The position numbers were made by a program, and so were the translations under genes. A stretch of DNA of 64,000 nucleotides from assembly GCF_042684665.1 (NCBI RefSeq), contig NZ_JBHULY010000034.1, positions 124,001 to 188,000 on the forward strand, in the 5' to 3' direction. Below the pieces are notes generated by a model. That model had not been told where the DNA came from and did no database searches. It was given only the letters and a program-made list of their open reading frames with translations. Below, in pieces: positions 42,109 through 50,726 of the stretch. Each line of letters begins with the position of its first letter. Position 1 is the first letter of the stretch. This DNA comes from Jejuia rubra. GTDB lineage: Bacteria > Bacteroidota > Bacteroidia > Flavobacteriales > Flavobacteriaceae.

Positions 42109-43140
42109 TTAAAATACCATTTTTCGTTTTCTAACTAATAACCAAATCACAACTGGAGCGCCAACTAACGAAGTAATCGCGTTAATCGGTAGCGTAAAAT
42201 CGCTAGTTGGTAATTGCGAGATACTATCGCAAACCAACATGACGATGGCACCAAATAAAAATACAGCCGGTAACAATACTTTGTGATTTGAAGTACTGAA
42301 GACTTGTCGTGTCATATGTGGAATAGCCAATCCGATAAATGCGATTGGCCCTGTAAAGGCAGTAATCGTACCTGCTAACAAACTGGTAGCAATGATGATA
42401 ATAAATCGACTTTGTTTGATATTTAATCCTAAGCTTTTGGCATAATTTTCACCCAAAAGCAAGGTATTCAAGGATTTTATTGAAAAGACTGATAATACAA
42501 TTCCAATGGCGTAAATCAGTAATAAAACCCAAATGTCTTCCCAAGATAGATTTCCTAAACTCCCAAAGCCCCAAAAAATGTATTGTTGCAATTGTTCTGC
42601 CGATCCAAAATAGGATAATACGCTAACAATGGCGGAAGTAATACTCGCAAACATCAGCCCGATAATTAAAATGGCCATGGTATCCCTAACTTTTAGTGAA
42701 ACAGCTAAAACGGCAAGCAATACCAAAAAACTCCCTAAACTTGCAGAAATCACGATACCCCATTTTGAAATGAAAAGGGAAGCCAAAACCCCTCCGAAAA
42801 TACTTGAGCCTAAAATAACCAAAGCTACACCCAAACTCGCTCCGGAACTAATGCCCAAAACAAAAGGGCCGGCTAGAGGGTTCCTAAATAACGTTTGCAT
42901 CAACAGTCCCGAAATGCCTAAACCGGAACCGACAATAATGGCTGTTAGTGCTTTTGGCAATCGATAATTTTGAACAATGTGTTGCCAGGTTTCCTGAGAA
43001 GTGGGGTTTCCAATTAGACTATTAAAAATATCCTTTATGGGGATGGAAACCGAACCCAAACTTATATTCACAAAAAAACATAACAGTAGAATTGCAATGA
43101 GAATTACAAAAGATATGCTATATGTTTTGCCAGATTCCAA
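42109..43140 (-). CDS. btuC: Cobalamin ABC transporter permease (BtuC/FecCD family)
   Basis: A 343-residue permease with about ten membrane helices. Family marks are YRLPKALTAIIVGSGLGISGLLMQTLFRNPLAGPFVLGISS-type N-terminal region, GAVGLAIPHM-equivalent FIGLAIPHMTRQVF, and the C-terminal GAPVVIWLLVRKRK. It lies directly after the binding-protein gene (no gap) and 11 bp before the ATPase gene, forming an importer of vitamin B12 or a similar chelate across the inner membrane. Confidence 0.88.
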   Translation of the reverse strand: MESGKTYSISFVILIAILLLCFFVNISLGSVSIPIKDIFNSLIGNPTSQETWQHIVQNYRLPKALTAIIVGSGLGISGLLMQTLFRNPLAGPFVLGISSGASLGVALVILGSSIFGGVLASLFISKWGIVISASLGSFLVLLAVLAVSLKVRDTMAILIIGLMFASITSAIVSVLSYFGSAEQLQQYIFWGFGSLGNLSWEDIWVLLLIYAIGIVLSVFSIKSLNTLLLGENYAKSLGLNIKQSRFIIIIATSLLAGTITAFTGPIAFIGLAIPHMTRQVFSTSNHKVLLPAVFLFGAIVMLVCDSISQLPTSDFTLPINAITSLVGAPVVIWLLVRKRKMVF

Positions 43141-44286
43141 TTAGGGTAAGGGTTTAAAAAAATAGGGTGAATACTCTTTTAGTAATTCTGGGTGGCATAT
43201 TTTGATGATATCCTTTAAAACCAAATCTGGCCGTGTCATACCTAATTCATAGTATAAAACACCTCCGGTAGCACCCGTTGTGTTCGTAAAGGAATAGATG
43301 TTTTTATTTTGAAACGCATCAAACATGCTATGGTTTTCATTACCATTTTTTAGGCTCCGGTAGCTGGTGTAGTTGGATGGACTCAACCAAATATCAGCAG
43401 TTTTAGCTTTTACAAAAACCGATTCAAAATTCAATTTTAAACTTCCAGACCCTTCGGTGTTGCTCCACAGGTAATTCACATTGGCATCTTTCAATAATTG
43501 TGCTTCGGTACTTGTGCCGTTGGGTAAATACCAAACATCACTATGCATGGCACCACTCAATACCTTAGGCTTAGATTTTACATTTTGAGCCAATGCTTTA
43601 GCCCCTAAATAGTCTTTTTCAATTTGATTAAAAATAGAATCTGCCTCTTTTTCTTTGCCGAAAAGCACACTAAAAAACTTTATCCATTCCGCTTTGGCCA
43701 AAGGTGAACTTTCCACCCAATCACCATTAAAAATTACTGGAATGCCAGATTTTTGAATGGTTTCCAATGAGCGGTTACCACCCTCAATCCCAAAAGCAAC
43801 AACTACATCAGGATTGAGCTCCAGCAGAACTTCAGTATTTAAGCCTTCATTTTTGCCTAATTCCCTGATATTTCCATTGTCAATTTGAGTTTTGATTTTT
43901 TCTGAAGAGACATAATCTGTTCCAGGAAAACCAACTAATTTTTTTTCGACATTTAATAGTTCTAATGCAGGAAGATGGGTTGTTGATGTCGCAACCAGTC
44001 TATTGATAGGCAATTCTATTACGGCATCAAATCTTGACTTTTCTTTAAACCAAAATTCACTGTCATAATTCTGTTTTAATAAAGCAAATCTATAACTCTT
44101 CTTAGTTTCGGGCCAAGGTTTATTTATTTCAAGAATTTTATAATTTTCAAAATCCTTTACAGTGAAGCCTTTTGCATATTTAAGGCCCATGGCATCACCA
44201 AGTAAAACCTCTCTAGTTTTTTTTTCCGGTTCGCTTTTACAGCCAATACATAGTGAGGCACAGAAAAGAAATATAAGCTTTCTCAA
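43141..44286 (-). CDS. btuF: Periplasmic cobalamin-binding lipoprotein (BtuF-like)
   Basis: A 381-residue class III solute-binding lipoprotein (SLCIGCKSE lipobox, Cys 16). The two lobes are linked by one long helix; readable segments are RLVATSTTHLPALELL, LVGFPGTDYVSS, ELNPDVVVAFGI, and IWLSPSNYTSYRSL. It is first in the minus-strand uptake operon and is divergent from the riboswitch/btuB transcript, 317 bp away. Substrate assignment to B12 rests on that context. Confidence 0.85.
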   Translation of the reverse strand: MRKLIFLFCASLCIGCKSEPEKKTREVLLGDAMGLKYAKGFTVKDFENYKILEINKPWPETKKSYRFALLKQNYDSEFWFKEKSRFDAVIELPINRLVATSTTHLPALELLNVEKKLVGFPGTDYVSSEKIKTQIDNGNIRELGKNEGLNTEVLLELNPDVVVAFGIEGGNRSLETIQKSGIPVIFNGDWVESSPLAKAEWIKFFSVLFGKEKEADSIFNQIEKDYLGAKALAQNVKSKPKVLSGAMHSDVWYLPNGTSTEAQLLKDANVNYLWSNTEGSGSLKLNFESVFVKAKTADIWLSPSNYTSYRSLKNGNENHSMFDAFQNKNIYSFTNTTGATGGVLYYELGMTRPDLVLKDIIKICHPELLKEYSPYFFKPLP

Positions 44287-44355
44287 AATTCAATTTTTAA
44301 CCGCTTCAAAAGTAATATTATTTAATGTTTTAAGTAAAAGATTCAACTTAATGTT

Positions 44356-44363
44356 TACTTTTG
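44356..44363 (+). promoter_or_regulatory. -7 element of the btuB transcript
   Basis: TACTTTTG fits TAnnTTTG. Transcription would start near 44369, ahead of the cobalamin riboswitch. No good TTG lies at the expected upstream distance. Confidence 0.4.
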
Positions 44364-44386
44364 CAAAGAATTTGGTTTGACATTTT

Positions 44387-44412
44387 TGTCATCCTGAACT
44401 TGATTCAGGATC
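44387..44412. repeat. Dispersed CCTGAAC/TTCAGG hairpin repeat
   Basis: TGTCATCCTGAACTTGATTC with AGGATC following; stem ATCCTGAA/TTCAGGAT. Same family as 19389-19414 on the other strand. It lies in the leader directly ahead of the cobalamin riboswitch. Confidence 0.7.
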
Positions 44413-44560
44413 TCACAAGTATCAATTAAAAGGGAATCTGGTTAAAGTCCAGAACTGTTCCCGCAACTGTAAGCTATCAAGCTTCATGTTCAACTTCGAT
44501 GTCACTGTCATTTTGATGGGAAGACCAACATGAAGACGCAAGTCAGGAGACCTGCCATGT
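44413..44560 (+). promoter_or_regulatory. Cobalamin (adenosylcobalamin) riboswitch
   Basis: Conserved pieces in order: AGGGAATCTGGTTAAAGTCC (44431-44450), AACTGTTCCCGCAACTGTAA (44453-44472), GGGAAGACC (44518-44526), GACGCAAGTCAGGAGACC (44535-44552) and TGCC, the B12-box. The aptamer is followed by hairpin AAACTCT/AGAGTTT (44575-44581/44589-44595), which lies 8 bp before the ATG at 44604 and could be the expression platform. It controls the BtuB-like receptor and the BtuG-like lipoprotein. Confidence 0.93.
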
Positions 44561-44603
44561 TCATCATCTAATATAAACTCTCGGGTAAAGAGTTTTGCAG
44601 ATT

Positions 44604-46427
44604 ATGAGACAACACATTTTTATATTATTTGTTATTGGTTTTGGCAGTCTTGCCCAGGCGCAATTAGACTCCATCCAAAAGCTGGATGAAGTTTTTTTGA
44701 GTGATAGCAAACTTGTAGAATATACTTCTGGTATTAAGGTAGAAAAACTTAATGATTCCATCATTGATAAAAACCCAGTATCCTTAACAGGATTATTGGC
44801 GTTTAATTCCAATTTATACTTTAAGGAAAATGGCTTTGGGATGGTGTCCTCACCTTCTTTCAGGGGAACCAATGCCTCCCAAACGGCGGTGGTTTGGAAT
44901 GGCATCAATATCAATTCCCAACTTAATGGGCAAACCGATTTTAACACTATAAATACCACTAGTTTTGATGCGATAGATATACGAAGCGGAGGAGGCAGTG
45001 TGCAATATGGTAGTGGTGCCATTGGGGGCAGTATTCACCTAAATAATAATCTGGAGTTTGATTCTCATTTCGATACTAGTGTGCGCTTGTTTTGTGGGAG
45101 TTTTAATACTAAAATGACGAATGTGTCATCTTCTTTCGGGAACTCTAAATTCTCTGCAAATATTGGAATAGCCTATGTCGACTCGGATAATGATTATAAG
45201 TATCTGGGAACCGATATGGTCAATGAAAACGGAGAATTCAACAACTTGAATTTGGATGTCAATTTGGGATATGTTTTATCTGAAAAGGATGTTTTAAAGC
45301 TATATCACCAAAGTTATGATGGGAAGCGTCATTTTTCTGGAACCTTGGTTGCGATAGGGAGGAGTAAATATGAAGATGAGAACTTTAGGACAATGCTGGA
45401 ATGGACTCGGATTTCTGGAAGTATTACTTCAAAATTGAAAGCGGTCCATCTAAATGAGAAATTCAAATATTTTGAAAATAAGGATAATGCTATTTTTTCC
45501 TTTGGAAAGGTAAATACGTTTATCGCCAACCATAATCTTAACCTACGTGTGTCAGATGCTCTACAGTTTCGAAGTATTCTAGAGCTCAATCATTTTGATG
45601 GAGGAGGCAGTAGTTTTGGAGACCCCAAGCGCACTGCTTTTTCGGCAACAGTTTTAATGAACCACAAACCTTCGAAGTGCTTTGAGTACAATCTCAATAT
45701 CAGAAAGGATTATACTTCAGATTTTGAAAACCCTTTGTTGTTTTCTGTGGATGGGGCATACAAGGTTTCAGACGTTTACACTATTCAATTGAACGGCTCC
45801 AAAAACTTTCGAATTCCAACCTTTAACGATTTGTTTTGGCAATCTGGGGGTAATTTGGATTTAGATCCGGAAGAATCCTATCAAGTGGATTTGGGTCAAA
45901 ACTTTCGTTTTAAACATTTTAATGTCATATTAAACACTTATTACATTAATACTAAAGACTTGATTCAATGGCGGCCCGATAATGGTGGAGATTGGAGGCC
46001 AATAAATGTTGCAAAATCCCATAGTCATGGTGCTGAAATGGAAGCGCGTACTGCTTTCAAAATAAATGAACATCAATTCAGTTTTGGTGGGCATTATTCC
46101 TATACGGTTTCAGAAAATTTGGAAACTAAAAGACAGTTGATTTATGTGCCGTTTCATAAGGGAAATGTTTCTGTTGCTTACAGCCGAAAAGCCTTTTCTG
46201 CATTTTATCAGCATTTATTTAATGGTGATGTATTCATCATTGAGGACGAACTGGATGGCTTTAATGTGGGCAATATTGGAGTGGGGTATCTGCTAAATTC
46301 GAGTGGTAATGTTCAATACGACATCAACTTTAGAGTAAACAATCTATACAATAAAAATTATCAAAACGTGGCGTTGAGACCGATGCCCAATAGGAACTAT
46401 CAAATATTAACAACAATTAAATTTTAA
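44604..46427 (+). CDS. btuB: TonB-dependent vitamin B12 receptor (BtuB-like)
   Basis: A 607-residue outer-membrane receptor; I use the ATG at 44604 (MRQHIFILFVIGFG) rather than the TTG three codons earlier, as it gives a clean signal peptide ending AQAQ. Plug domain about 25-150: LDEVFLSDSKLVEY (TonB box region), SPSFRGTNASQTAVVWNGI and SGGGSVQYGSGAIGGSIHLN. The barrel ends in ILTTIKF with terminal Phe. It has BtuB size and is preceded by a cobalamin riboswitch, so it imports corrinoids across the outer membrane. A BtuG-like lipoprotein gene follows after 3 bp. Confidence 0.92.
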   Translation: MRQHIFILFVIGFGSLAQAQLDSIQKLDEVFLSDSKLVEYTSGIKVEKLNDSIIDKNPVSLTGLLAFNSNLYFKENGFGMVSSPSFRGTNASQTAVVWNGININSQLNGQTDFNTINTTSFDAIDIRSGGGSVQYGSGAIGGSIHLNNNLEFDSHFDTSVRLFCGSFNTKMTNVSSSFGNSKFSANIGIAYVDSDNDYKYLGTDMVNENGEFNNLNLDVNLGYVLSEKDVLKLYHQSYDGKRHFSGTLVAIGRSKYEDENFRTMLEWTRISGSITSKLKAVHLNEKFKYFENKDNAIFSFGKVNTFIANHNLNLRVSDALQFRSILELNHFDGGGSSFGDPKRTAFSATVLMNHKPSKCFEYNLNIRKDYTSDFENPLLFSVDGAYKVSDVYTIQLNGSKNFRIPTFNDLFWQSGGNLDLDPEESYQVDLGQNFRFKHFNVILNTYYINTKDLIQWRPDNGGDWRPINVAKSHSHGAEMEARTAFKINEHQFSFGGHYSYTVSENLETKRQLIYVPFHKGNVSVAYSRKAFSAFYQHLFNGDVFIIEDELDGFNVGNIGVGYLLNSSGNVQYDINFRVNNLYNKNYQNVALRPMPNRNYQILTTIKF

Positions 46428-46430
46428 ACA

Positions 46431-47489
46431 ATGAAACTTAACAAATTACTGATATTGGCCCTTTCGATAGGTCTGTTTTATACATCATGTAGCAATGACG
46501 AGGACACTATAATAATACCAAAAGGCGATTACGAAAATGGTATATTAATTTCACATGAAGGGAATTTTGGTATGGGAAATGCTTCCGTGTCCTTTGTGTC
46601 CTATGATTTAAATGCTGTTGAAAATGATGTGTTTAATAATGTGAATAGTGAGTTATTGGGTGATACAGCACAGAGTATTGCGTTTAATGGGGATTTGGCA
46701 TACATCGTTTTGAATGTTTCCAATAAAATAGAAATCGTTAATCGATATACTTTTGAATCGGTTGGAACAATAAAAACAGGACTGAACAATCCGAGATTTA
46801 TAGCATTTCTTAATGGAAAAGGGTATGTGACCAATTGGGGTGATGGCTCGAATGCCTCGGATGATTATTTGGCGATTATAGATTTAAGCACGAATACTTT
46901 AAACGGTACTACCATTTCTGTTGAAGAAGGCCCAGAGGAAATCATTTCTAACGGCAGTAATATTTATGTGGCGCATCAAGGAGGCTGGAGTCAAAACAAT
47001 AAAGTTTCTGTAATCAACGGTTCTAGCGATACGGTTTCAACAACAATTACTGTTGGTGATGTTCCAAACTCCTTGCAGTTGGATAATTCTGGAAATTTAT
47101 GGGTATTATGCGGAGGAAAACCATCTTGGACCGGAGATGAAACCAGCGGACAATTATTTAAAGTGAATACAGGGGATAATACCACCACATCAATAGACTT
47201 TGCAGCAACAGAGCACCCGAATTTTCTAACTATTGAAAACGGGATTTTGTACTATTATTTAGGAGGAAGTGTTTATAAAATGAGTACGGCCTCCACAACC
47301 TTGCCTTCCAATGCGGAAATTACGGGTCTTAGTTTCTACAATATGACCGTACATGGAGGTGTATTGTACGCTGTGGATGCCAAAGACTTTGCAAGTGAAG
47401 GAGCCTTGACCTCTTATGATTTGTCAACGAATACTGAGATTAATTCTACTACAGTGAATATTATTCCAGGTGGGATTTATTTTAATTGA
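46431..47489 (+). CDS. Surface beta-propeller lipoprotein, BtuG-like
   Basis: A 352-residue lipoprotein (YTSCS lipobox, Cys 20) with a YncE/DUF5074-type beta-propeller: GILISHEGNFGMGNASVSF, repeated blades such as AQSIAFNGDLAYIVLNVSNKIEIVN and VPNSLQLDNSGNLWVLCGG. In Bacteroides, BtuG is a seven-bladed propeller on the cell surface that captures B12 and hands it to BtuB. The 3-bp spacing from btuB, riboswitch control and fold make this a likely functional homologue. The symbol is left empty as sequence identity to BtuG could not be measured. Confidence 0.8.
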   Translation: MKLNKLLILALSIGLFYTSCSNDEDTIIIPKGDYENGILISHEGNFGMGNASVSFVSYDLNAVENDVFNNVNSELLGDTAQSIAFNGDLAYIVLNVSNKIEIVNRYTFESVGTIKTGLNNPRFIAFLNGKGYVTNWGDGSNASDDYLAIIDLSTNTLNGTTISVEEGPEEIISNGSNIYVAHQGGWSQNNKVSVINGSSDTVSTTITVGDVPNSLQLDNSGNLWVLCGGKPSWTGDETSGQLFKVNTGDNTTTSIDFAATEHPNFLTIENGILYYYLGGSVYKMSTASTTLPSNAEITGLSFYNMTVHGGVLYAVDAKDFASEGALTSYDLSTNTEINSTTVNIIPGGIYFN

Positions 47490-47544
47490 TGAACGAGCGA
47501 CTTGTTTTGAGTATGAATGGCCTTGCATCTGAAAATTTTGAAGT

Positions 47545-48117
47545 ATGAAACACAATCTGTATAAAATGATGGGACTAGATATCTATTTGTCGTCATTGAG
47601 TAAATCTGAATATAAAGCTGTTTCGGCCGAGATATCCAATACCTCTAAGGTGATGACGCCCCTGATGAGCTGGGACGTTTACAGCCAGGGTTATATTGAT
47701 ACGTTAAACGAGTCTGAGAGACTTCAAGATATAGCTAAAGTGAAGTCTTATGCCAAACATTTGAATTGGAAAAACACCATGGATTCGATTTTTGAAAACG
47801 AAGTGTTTCAGGCGATAATTATTACGGATTTAAATCAAAACATTGTGTGGGTGAACAAAGGGTTTTCAAAAATGACGGGTTATGCTAAAAATGAGGTTTT
47901 GCATAAAACTCCTAAGATGTTGCAAGGCGCTGAAACCTCCATAACTGCTAGAAGAAATATCAAAAAGAAAATTGCTTTGGATGTACCTTTTAGAGAAATT
48001 ATCACCAATTATAAAAAGAGTGGAGAGCCTTATGAATGTGAGGTAAAGATTTTTCCGTTATATAGCAGGGATAATAATAAAACTCATTTTATTGCTTTGG
48101 AAGGGAAAGTAGGGTAG
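47545..48117 (+). CDS. LOV-like PAS domain protein
   Basis: A 190-residue protein: N-terminal region without known domain (about 1-75), then a PAS domain at about 82-190 (QAIIITDLNQNIVWVNKGFSKMTGY). It has LOV-type elements, LQGAETS and the long FREIITNYKKSGEPYECEV segment, but where LOV photoreceptors have GRNCRFLQG it reads HKTPKMLQG, so the flavin-adduct Cys is missing. It carries no output domain. It may be a non-photoactive PAS sensor binding another cofactor or partner. It is a single gene with a terminator behind it. Confidence 0.8.
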   Translation: MKHNLYKMMGLDIYLSSLSKSEYKAVSAEISNTSKVMTPLMSWDVYSQGYIDTLNESERLQDIAKVKSYAKHLNWKNTMDSIFENEVFQAIIITDLNQNIVWVNKGFSKMTGYAKNEVLHKTPKMLQGAETSITARRNIKKKIALDVPFREIITNYKKSGEPYECEVKIFPLYSRDNNKTHFIALEGKVG

Positions 48118-48133
48118 TTCTTAGTTATATAAA

Positions 48134-48157
48134 AAGCCACTGAGAAGTGGCTTTTTT
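48134..48157. terminator. Bidirectional terminator between PAS and PP-loop genes
   Basis: Stem AAGCCACT/AGTGGCTT (48134-48141/48146-48153), A-rich before and T-rich after; it overlaps the stop region of the converging PP-loop gene. Confidence 0.85.
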
Positions 48158-48872
48158 ATGAAATCAAATCACAGTACCAAACACCATACTTTTCTTCAAT
48201 TGTGCACACAGAATCATCAGTTTTTGGTGTGTCGTATTCGCGGTACACTTTTTCGCCAATTTTAAATTCTATAGGGGTCTTAAAAATGGGGCCATCAAAA
48301 CAAAAGGTGTGAAATTCGCCATTCTCACCACAAGGGTCAACGTCTTCTGGTAGATTGTCAATAAAACTTTTATCGATTACTGTTCCAACAAAACCTTCAT
48401 CAAAGTATTTTGAATTGGCACAGACAATTATGGTTTTGAAACCTAAATCTAGAAACTCATTTAAAAGTTCTTTGGTGTCTCTTTTCCAAATGGGGAATAC
48501 AGCTTTAAAATGGTGTTTGGCTAATTGATCTTCACGATATGTTCGTAAGTCTTCCAAAAAAATATCGCCAAAAGCTGAATGGGTGAAACCTTCGGATTTT
48601 AATCTGGAAACCGTTGCGCTCATTTTTTGCTCATAAACCGCCATACTTGGCATTTCGGGTAGCTCAATAAAACTTACAGGAATTTTTAAAGCATTGGTTT
48701 GCGCAATCAATAACTCCTTTCTCAGGCCATGCATAGACACGCGATTGTAATGTGAATTTACTGTTGTAATTAATTCCTCAACCGAGTAACGCTCATCCTT
48801 GAATAAATGGTATAGTGCTAGAGCCGAATCTTTGCCGGAACTCCAGTTGAAATAGGTTTTGTGTTTTTTCAA
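48156..48872 (-). CDS. PP-loop ATPase, diphthine-ammonia-ligase (DPH6) family
   Basis: A 238-residue protein of COG2102. The PP-loop SSGKDSALAL (11-20) binds ATP; FGDIFLEDLRTYREDQL and VCANSKYFDEGFVG, DPCGENGEFHTFCFDGPIF are the family's other conserved blocks. In eukaryotes and archaea DPH6 amidates diphthine on EF2; bacteria lack diphthamide, so the bacterial enzyme must act on something else. It lies close to the B12 genes but is in the opposite direction, and 9 bp from the S41 protease gene upstream. Confidence 0.88.
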   Translation of the reverse strand: MKKHKTYFNWSSGKDSALALYHLFKDERYSVEELITTVNSHYNRVSMHGLRKELLIAQTNALKIPVSFIELPEMPSMAVYEQKMSATVSRLKSEGFTHSAFGDIFLEDLRTYREDQLAKHHFKAVFPIWKRDTKELLNEFLDLGFKTIIVCANSKYFDEGFVGTVIDKSFIDNLPEDVDPCGENGEFHTFCFDGPIFKTPIEFKIGEKVYREYDTPKTDDSVCTIEEKYGVWYCDLIS

Positions 48873-48881
48873 TTTCAGTCG

Positions 48882-50339
48882 TTAGTCAATCACCATACCA
48901 CCTTCAAATGGCTTAAAATCGTATTCCGTTAAAACTGATTGTAAAGGGGGGACTTGTTTAGATTTTAGCCTTTGGGATTTACTGGTTGAACCTTCAATGT
49001 CCGCTAAGGCCATCGCCAACAAAGGCTCATTTACATCCCCTAAAACTCCGTAGTTGCTTTGTCTTTCCTGATATTCAAAGCCTGTAGTCGGCACAAGACC
49101 AGTACTGGGTACAAACTCATTATTTCTGTTGGTTCCATTGGCAACTAAGGGTTGCATGGCATAGGTGTGTCTTGGATTGATGCCTTCTCGATTAAACTTT
49201 GGAGAGTCATATATCGTGATGGAGCCTTGGGTTTTTCCTCTAGTATTGGTGCCTACATGGATGACATTAATGTAGGGCTTCAATCCATTTATCAGCCCCT
49301 CACTTGCAGATGCAGATCTACCACTAGTAAGCACATATATTTGATTGAGGTTTAAACTGTTAATAACAGTATTTTCCCCAATTTTGTTTGCAAATAGGTA
49401 ATCTGTATTGTTAGACTGTAATTCAGAATTATAAATAATGCGCTCAAAAACCTCACCTGTAAATTGTCCTGTAATCATGCTGGCCAAAAATGTAGTTGTT
49501 TCTACATTGCCACCAGGATTGTAACGAAGGTCTAATACCAATTCATCTATATTTTCAGATTTAAAATCAGCAAATACGCTATTTAAACCTACTTCGGAGC
49601 CACGAATAAATCCGTTATACATTAAATAGCCGACTTTCTTACCGCTGACATCCAGTGTTTTAGCAATATAAATTGGGTTTTCAGTGTACTCAGCTTTGGT
49701 GAGGGTGATGCTTTCGGTCCCTGGGTCTATGGTGTCATCCGAATTATCAGGTGTACCTTGGTCATTATAAGTGCCTAAATTAATGGTATATGAGTTCTGG
49801 TTAATGAGCCCGAAATAATTATTGTCATTTAAAGGGATACCGTCGATAGCATAAAAAATATCGCCGCGTTTTACTCCGTTGGCCGCTGCACTTGTGTTGG
49901 GTTGTACTACATGCACCACACCTATAAGTCCATCAGTCGTATTTGGGGAGCGGAATCGGAAAAACTCCATGCCGTTGGTAACAGAAATGCCACTAAAATT
50001 GCGCTGCAATTCAATATAGTCATCAACGATCCAGCTAAACTGGTCCACCGTATTTCGTTGATGGATTAAGCTTTCGAAGAGCTCTCGGGGTGAACTGAAG
50101 TTTTCAAGGTAGCTGTTGTAAACTTCGTTTCTGCCATATCTGTCATCGATAGCGTTTAAACCGAATTCGTTGTTGGAAAGTTGCGGTACATCAGATTTAT
50201 ACAGATAGAACAGGTTCATGCCTTTCCAAACAAAGTCGTTGATTTCGTCGGTTTGGATAGGAATGTCGTCACCGTCCTCAAAGCAACCCGTTAAAATAAA
50301 GGCACATAGAATCAGGCTTAGGGCTCTTAACTTTTTCAT
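48882..50339 (-). CDS. S41 family C-terminal processing protease, lipoprotein
   Basis: A 485-residue periplasmic or surface protease. Lipobox ILTGC gives Cys 19. A PDZ domain lies at about 115-230 (FFRFRSPNTTDGLIGVVHVV, VKRGDIFYAIDG), followed by the S41 core with LVLDLRYNPGGNVETT and the catalytic Ser in TSGRSASASEG, near residue 345. It has the short N-terminal helical domain of tail-specific-type proteases in Bacteroidota. Its gene is first in a pair with the PP-loop ATPase. Confidence 0.92.
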   Translation of the reverse strand: MKKLRALSLILCAFILTGCFEDGDDIPIQTDEINDFVWKGMNLFYLYKSDVPQLSNNEFGLNAIDDRYGRNEVYNSYLENFSSPRELFESLIHQRNTVDQFSWIVDDYIELQRNFSGISVTNGMEFFRFRSPNTTDGLIGVVHVVQPNTSAAANGVKRGDIFYAIDGIPLNDNNYFGLINQNSYTINLGTYNDQGTPDNSDDTIDPGTESITLTKAEYTENPIYIAKTLDVSGKKVGYLMYNGFIRGSEVGLNSVFADFKSENIDELVLDLRYNPGGNVETTTFLASMITGQFTGEVFERIIYNSELQSNNTDYLFANKIGENTVINSLNLNQIYVLTSGRSASASEGLINGLKPYINVIHVGTNTRGKTQGSITIYDSPKFNREGINPRHTYAMQPLVANGTNRNNEFVPSTGLVPTTGFEYQERQSNYGVLGDVNEPLLAMALADIEGSTSKSQRLKSKQVPPLQSVLTEYDFKPFEGGMVID

Positions 50340-50429
50340 ACAAGCAATTTTAATATAGTAGTCTATAAAACCCTAAATTTACTTACATTATTGTATAATA
50401 AAAAATTTTATCGAGGAAGTGTGGGGGAA

Positions 50430-50460
50430 AGCCGGAAGACAGATGTCAGAAGACGGATGA
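50430..50460. repeat. Degenerate GAAGACGGA repeat
   Basis: CCGGAAGACAGATGTCAGAA followed by GACGGATGACCGAAG. This is the same word family as the CTTCCGT array at 20878 and the segment at 54790, in the non-coding stretch 50340-50726. Confidence 0.55.
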
Positions 50461-50510
50461 CCGAAGTGTGGAGAGCTTAAATTTAAGCTAATTGTTATGA
50501 AATGGCTATG

Positions 50511-50624
50511 GCAGGCTTGCCCGCGTTAGGGATTGAGGCATTTGTTGAAGCTCCCCGACGGTAGGAGGGAGCGACTGCCGAAAGCCCGACCCACCCGATA
50601 GCTATCGGGAAGGGAAACGCCCAA
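50511..50624 (+). repeat. Dispersed structured element, copy 2
   Basis: It shares GCGTTAGGGATTG (50523-50535), AAAGCCCGACCC (50581-50592) and GGGAAACGCCCAA (50612-50624) with 141-263. Its inner hairpins differ: GCTCCC/GGGAGC at about 50550-50572, and CCCGATAGCTATCGGG at 50594-50609, here after the AAAGCCCGACCC block instead of before it. The frame is conserved while the inserts move. It lies upstream of an ECF sigma gene, as copy 1 does. Confidence 0.6.
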
Positions 50625-50649
50625 ATAACACATATTTTTTTAATTGTGG

Positions 50650-50679
50650 TGTAACAAAACAAATCCTCGTTCGTCGTAA
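50650..50679 (+). promoter_or_regulatory. Predicted ECF promoter of the DUF4252 operon
   Basis: TGTAAC (50650-50655), 16 bp, CGTCGTAA (50672-50679), 47 bp before the ATG at 50727. The AAC and CGTC cores at this distance are typical of ECF promoters. It differs from the CAAGTTT/CATCTAAA motif of the first system. Confidence 0.55.
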
Positions 50680-50726
50680 CTACAAATGGCCTTAAACCAG
50701 CTGTTTTCTGAAAACCAAACCTGAAT

